A stretch of DNA of 36,593 nt from DASUGC01 sp035606665. GTDB lineage: Bacteria > Acidobacteriota > Vicinamibacteria > Vicinamibacterales > SCN-69-37. This document shows positions 34,838 through 36,593 of the stretch, piece after piece. Position numbers and translations under genes: made by a program. Location of the stretch: assembly GCA_035606665.1 (NCBI GenBank), contig DATNEY010000042.1, positions 1-36,593 on the forward strand, given 5' to 3'. Position 1 is the stretch's first letter. Each line of letters opens with the position of its first letter. Under the pieces are notes generated by a model that saw only the letters and a program-made list of their open reading frames with translations, searched no databases and was not told the DNA's origin.

Positions 34838-35575
34838 TCAGTATTTGACAGCCACGAGCGTCAGTCCGTGTGCAGGCGCCGTGGCTCCCGCGGCCTTTCG
34901 ATCGCGGGCTTCGAGGATTTCGCGCATGGCGGCAGGCTCGCGCAAGCCGGTTCCGATCTCCGCCAGCGTGCCGGCGATCGCGCGGACCATGTGACGGAGG
35001 AATCCGTCGCCCTCGCACTCCAGCACGATCTCGCCTCCTGACTCCCTGAGATCGAGCCGCTCGATCGTGCGCACGGTCTCGCGCACGAACGCGCCGCGGG
35101 CCTGGAATGACGCGAAGTCGTGCGTCCCCACGAGCAGCGCCGCGGCCTCCTGCATGAGCTCGATTCGCTTGGGCTCCGGAGCGTGCCAGGCGTAGAACCT
35201 ATCGAACGGCGACATGACCGGCGTCGTGATCATGCGGTACCGATAGGATTTTCCGGCGGCCTGGAAGCGCGCGTGAAAGCCGGGTGTGGCGTCGACGACA
35301 CCGAGAACCCGGATGTCGAAGGGCAGCCGCACGTTGAGCGCACGCTGCACGGCGACCGGCGTGAGGTCGATCTCGGCATTGACGCTGGCGACCTGCCCCA
35401 GGGCGTGCGTCCCGGCGTCCGTCCGGCTCGCGCCCGCCACTGTCGGCGGCACGCCGTTCACGAGCGGCGCAAACGCGTCCTCGACCACCTGCTGCACCGA
35501 GAGCGCGTTCGCCTGCCGCTGCCAGCCCGCGTAGTTGGTGCCGTCGTAGGCGAGGGTGAGTTTCAGAGTGCGCAT
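34838..35575 (-). CDS. truA: tRNA pseudouridine(38-40) synthase
   Basis: 245 residues from ATG 35575. The N-terminus LKLTLAYDGTNYAGWQRQ and the catalytic loop ASRTDAGTHALGQVA (active Asp) identify TruA; FHARFQAAGKSYRYR and FLRHMVRAIAGTLAEIG are further family motifs. It isomerises uridines in the anticodon stem-loop of many tRNAs. Its upstream side is a repeat array rather than an evident ribosome binding site. Confidence 0.96.
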   Translation of the reverse strand: MRTLKLTLAYDGTNYAGWQRQANALSVQQVVEDAFAPLVNGVPPTVAGASRTDAGTHALGQVASVNAEIDLTPVAVQRALNVRLPFDIRVLGVVDATPGFHARFQAAGKSYRYRMITTPVMSPFDRFYAWHAPEPKRIELMQEAAALLVGTHDFASFQARGAFVRETVRTIERLDLRESGGEIVLECEGDGFLRHMVRAIAGTLAEIGTGLREPAAMREILEARDRKAAGATAPAHGLTLVAVKY

Positions 35576-35582
35576 TTTGAGA

Positions 35583-35689
35583 CTTGGTGATTGGGAGATT
35601 TGGTGATCTGGTGATTTAGCGACTGGGCCTACTCCGTGCGCTCCCGATCACCAAATCACCAAATCACAAATCACCAAATCACTAAATGC
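35583..35689. repeat. Inverted arrays of 8-bp-period repeats between truA and pyrE
   Basis: The left part repeats GATTTGGT/GATCTGGT (35594-35620 area). The right part repeats ATCACCAA/ATCACAA (35647-35686), its inverse. The arms can form a long AT-richer hairpin around 35632, in contrast to the GC-rich surroundings. The right end is 4 bp from the pyrE stop codon. Confidence 0.75.
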
Positions 35690-35692
35690 AGG

Positions 35693-36262
35693 TCACTGCC
35701 TCGATCCAGGCTTCACCACCGGCTGCCCTGCCTTGCACATGGGGCAATCGTCGGGCTGGAACGTCGGCAGTCTCAGTGACACGAGCGACGAGAACGGCGC
35801 GCCAAGGTCGGCGTTGCCGCCGCTGCGGTCGATCACCGAACCCGCGCCGACGACCGTCGCGCCGGCGGCGCGCGCGACTGTCATCGTCTCCTTCGTCGAC
35901 CCGCCCGTCGTCACCACGTCTTCGATGATGACGACGTGATCGGTCGGCCCAAGCGAGAACCCCCGCCGCAGCATGAGGACGTTGTCCTGCCGCTCCGCGA
36001 AAATCGCGCGCACGCCGAGCGCGCGCCCGACTTCGTGGCCGATGATCAGGCCGCCGAGCGCCGGCGAGAGCACGGCATTGGCGCCGAGCGGCTTGAGCAA
36101 CGCGCCGAGTGCGGCGCCGAGCGCCTCGGCGCTCGACGGGTGCTGCAACACGAGCGCGCACTGGAGGTAGCCGCCGCTGTGGAGGCCCGACGACAGACGG
36201 AAGTGCCCCTCGAGCAGCGCGCCCGAATCCCTGAACAGTTTGAGTACTTGCTCTTGCTTCAC
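35693..36262 (-). CDS. pyrE: Orotate phosphoribosyltransferase
   Basis: 189 residues from GTG 36262. LSSGLHSGGYLQCALVLQHP binds orotate, FAERQDN lies in the flexible region, and VVIIEDVVTTGGSTKE is the PRPP-binding motif. It forms orotidine 5'-monophosphate in pyrimidine synthesis. The C-terminal DDCPMCKAGQPVVKPGSRQ carries a Cys pair often seen in this PyrE subgroup. Ribosome binding site weak. Confidence 0.94.
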   Translation of the reverse strand: MKQEQVLKLFRDSGALLEGHFRLSSGLHSGGYLQCALVLQHPSSAEALGAALGALLKPLGANAVLSPALGGLIIGHEVGRALGVRAIFAERQDNVLMLRRGFSLGPTDHVVIIEDVVTTGGSTKETMTVARAAGATVVGAGSVIDRSGGNADLGAPFSSLVSLRLPTFQPDDCPMCKAGQPVVKPGSRQ

Positions 36263-36274
36263 TGATGTCTTCTT

Positions 36275-36309
36275 GCAGGTTGCAGGTTGTTGGTTGTTGG
36301 TTGTTGGTT
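36275..36309. repeat. Five-unit heptamer array at the S9 peptidase stop codon
   Basis: GCAGGTT (36275-36281), GCAGGTT (36282-36288), GTTGGTT (36289-36295), GTTGGTT (36296-36302), GTTGGTT (36303-36309), an exact 7-bp period. The last unit overlaps the minus-strand TAA (36310-36308), so the array begins inside the stop codon. Confidence 0.85.
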
Positions 36310-36593
36310 ATTTCCGAAGGTTGTCCTCAAAGAGCTTGAGGATGCGCTTGTACTCGTCGGCCCAGCTCGTCTCGCGCTCGAAGGCGTGATCCTCGGCCGG
36401 GTAGAGGGCCAGCTCCCAGTGATCCTTGCGCAGCTCGATCAGGCGCTGCGCCAGGCGGATCGAATCCTGGGCGTGGACGTTGACGTCGACGAGGCCGTGG
36501 CAGATCAGGAGCGCGCCCTTCAGCCCCTCGGCGAAGTAGATCGGCGAGCTGCGGCGGTAGGCCGCCGGATCGGTCTGCGGCTCGTTGAGGATG
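36308..36593 (-). CDS. S9 prolyl oligopeptidase-family peptidase (C-terminal part)
   Basis: The last 94 residues are visible; the gene continues past the window edge. The sequence SSPIYFAEGLKGALLICHGL then VDVNVHAQDS carries the catalytic Asp region, and LYPAEDHAFER the catalytic His of the S9 alpha/beta-hydrolase domain. The end (WADEYKRILKLFEDNLRK) is typical. Members are dipeptidyl- or acylaminoacyl-peptidases, often secreted. The subtype cannot be determined from this fragment. Confidence 0.85.
   Translation of the reverse strand, partial: ILNEPQTDPAAYRRSSPIYFAEGLKGALLICHGLVDVNVHAQDSIRLAQRLIELRKDHWELALYPAEDHAFERETSWADEYKRILKLFEDNLRK

Noticed and set aside
35583..35689. CRISPR-like array
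   Set aside because: Repeats have an 8-bp period with no unique spacers, no cas genes nearby, and the two halves are inverted.

Overview
The window is high-GC bacterial DNA, most likely from a chromosome of an Acidobacteriota member (Vicinamibacteria-like). This is inferred from gene content: an ADOP-type duplicated ABC permease, two large Oar-like TonB-dependent receptors with an N-terminal carboxypeptidase-regulatory domain, many secreted peptidases (M61, M24, M14, S9), and the conserved block uppS-cdsA-dxr-rseP. I see no prophage, integrase, transposase, CRISPR array, rRNA or tRNA.

Layout. 1-6342 (+): the 3' part of an acyl-CoA synthetase/ACP/acyltransferase fusion, infA (IF-1), a DEAD-box RNA helicase and an ADOP permease. 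6515-9051: a YggT-family membrane protein, a convergent secreted esterase, then three adjacent wrecked genes (SLC13/MatC-like transporter, Xaa-Pro dipeptidyl-peptidase, DUF885 protein), each keeping recognisable ends but missing internal sequence. 9142-14767: a LysR regulator, TonB receptor 1 and a broken metallo-beta-lactamase-fold gene that lost its metal site. 14836-17344: an M61 peptidase divergent from a prephenate dehydratase gene that is preceded by a Phe-rich leader peptide and a textbook attenuator. 17364-19502: a BRCT/MerR-like/TPR protein divergent from glucokinase. 19596-22562: TonB receptor 2. 22644-27828 (-): an alkaline-phosphatase-fold lipoprotein with TPRs coupled to an Xaa-Pro aminopeptidase, and a GNAT/class-V aminotransferase fusion. 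27879-29708: M14 carboxypeptidase. 29856-36593 (-): an HNH endonuclease without a clear start, rseP, dxr, cdsA, uppS, truA, pyrE and the 3' end of an S9 prolyl oligopeptidase.

Two things stand out. First, the prephenate dehydratase leader: a 23-codon reading frame with four Phe codons, a 9-bp perfect antiterminator and a 10-bp intrinsic terminator with a T tract, in front of an enzyme that has lost its ACT regulatory domain and most of its chorismate mutase domain. Second, a dispersed family of heptanucleotide-period repeats (core unit TTCAGGG, in both orientations). Its copies begin within a few bases of stop codons, several have perfect G-quadruplex spacing, and one lies inside a coding region as a protein linker. 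Other gene ends carry unrelated 7- or 8-bp-period arrays or large inverted repeats. Ordinary U-tailed terminators are scarce, so these arrays may serve as gene 3' ends.
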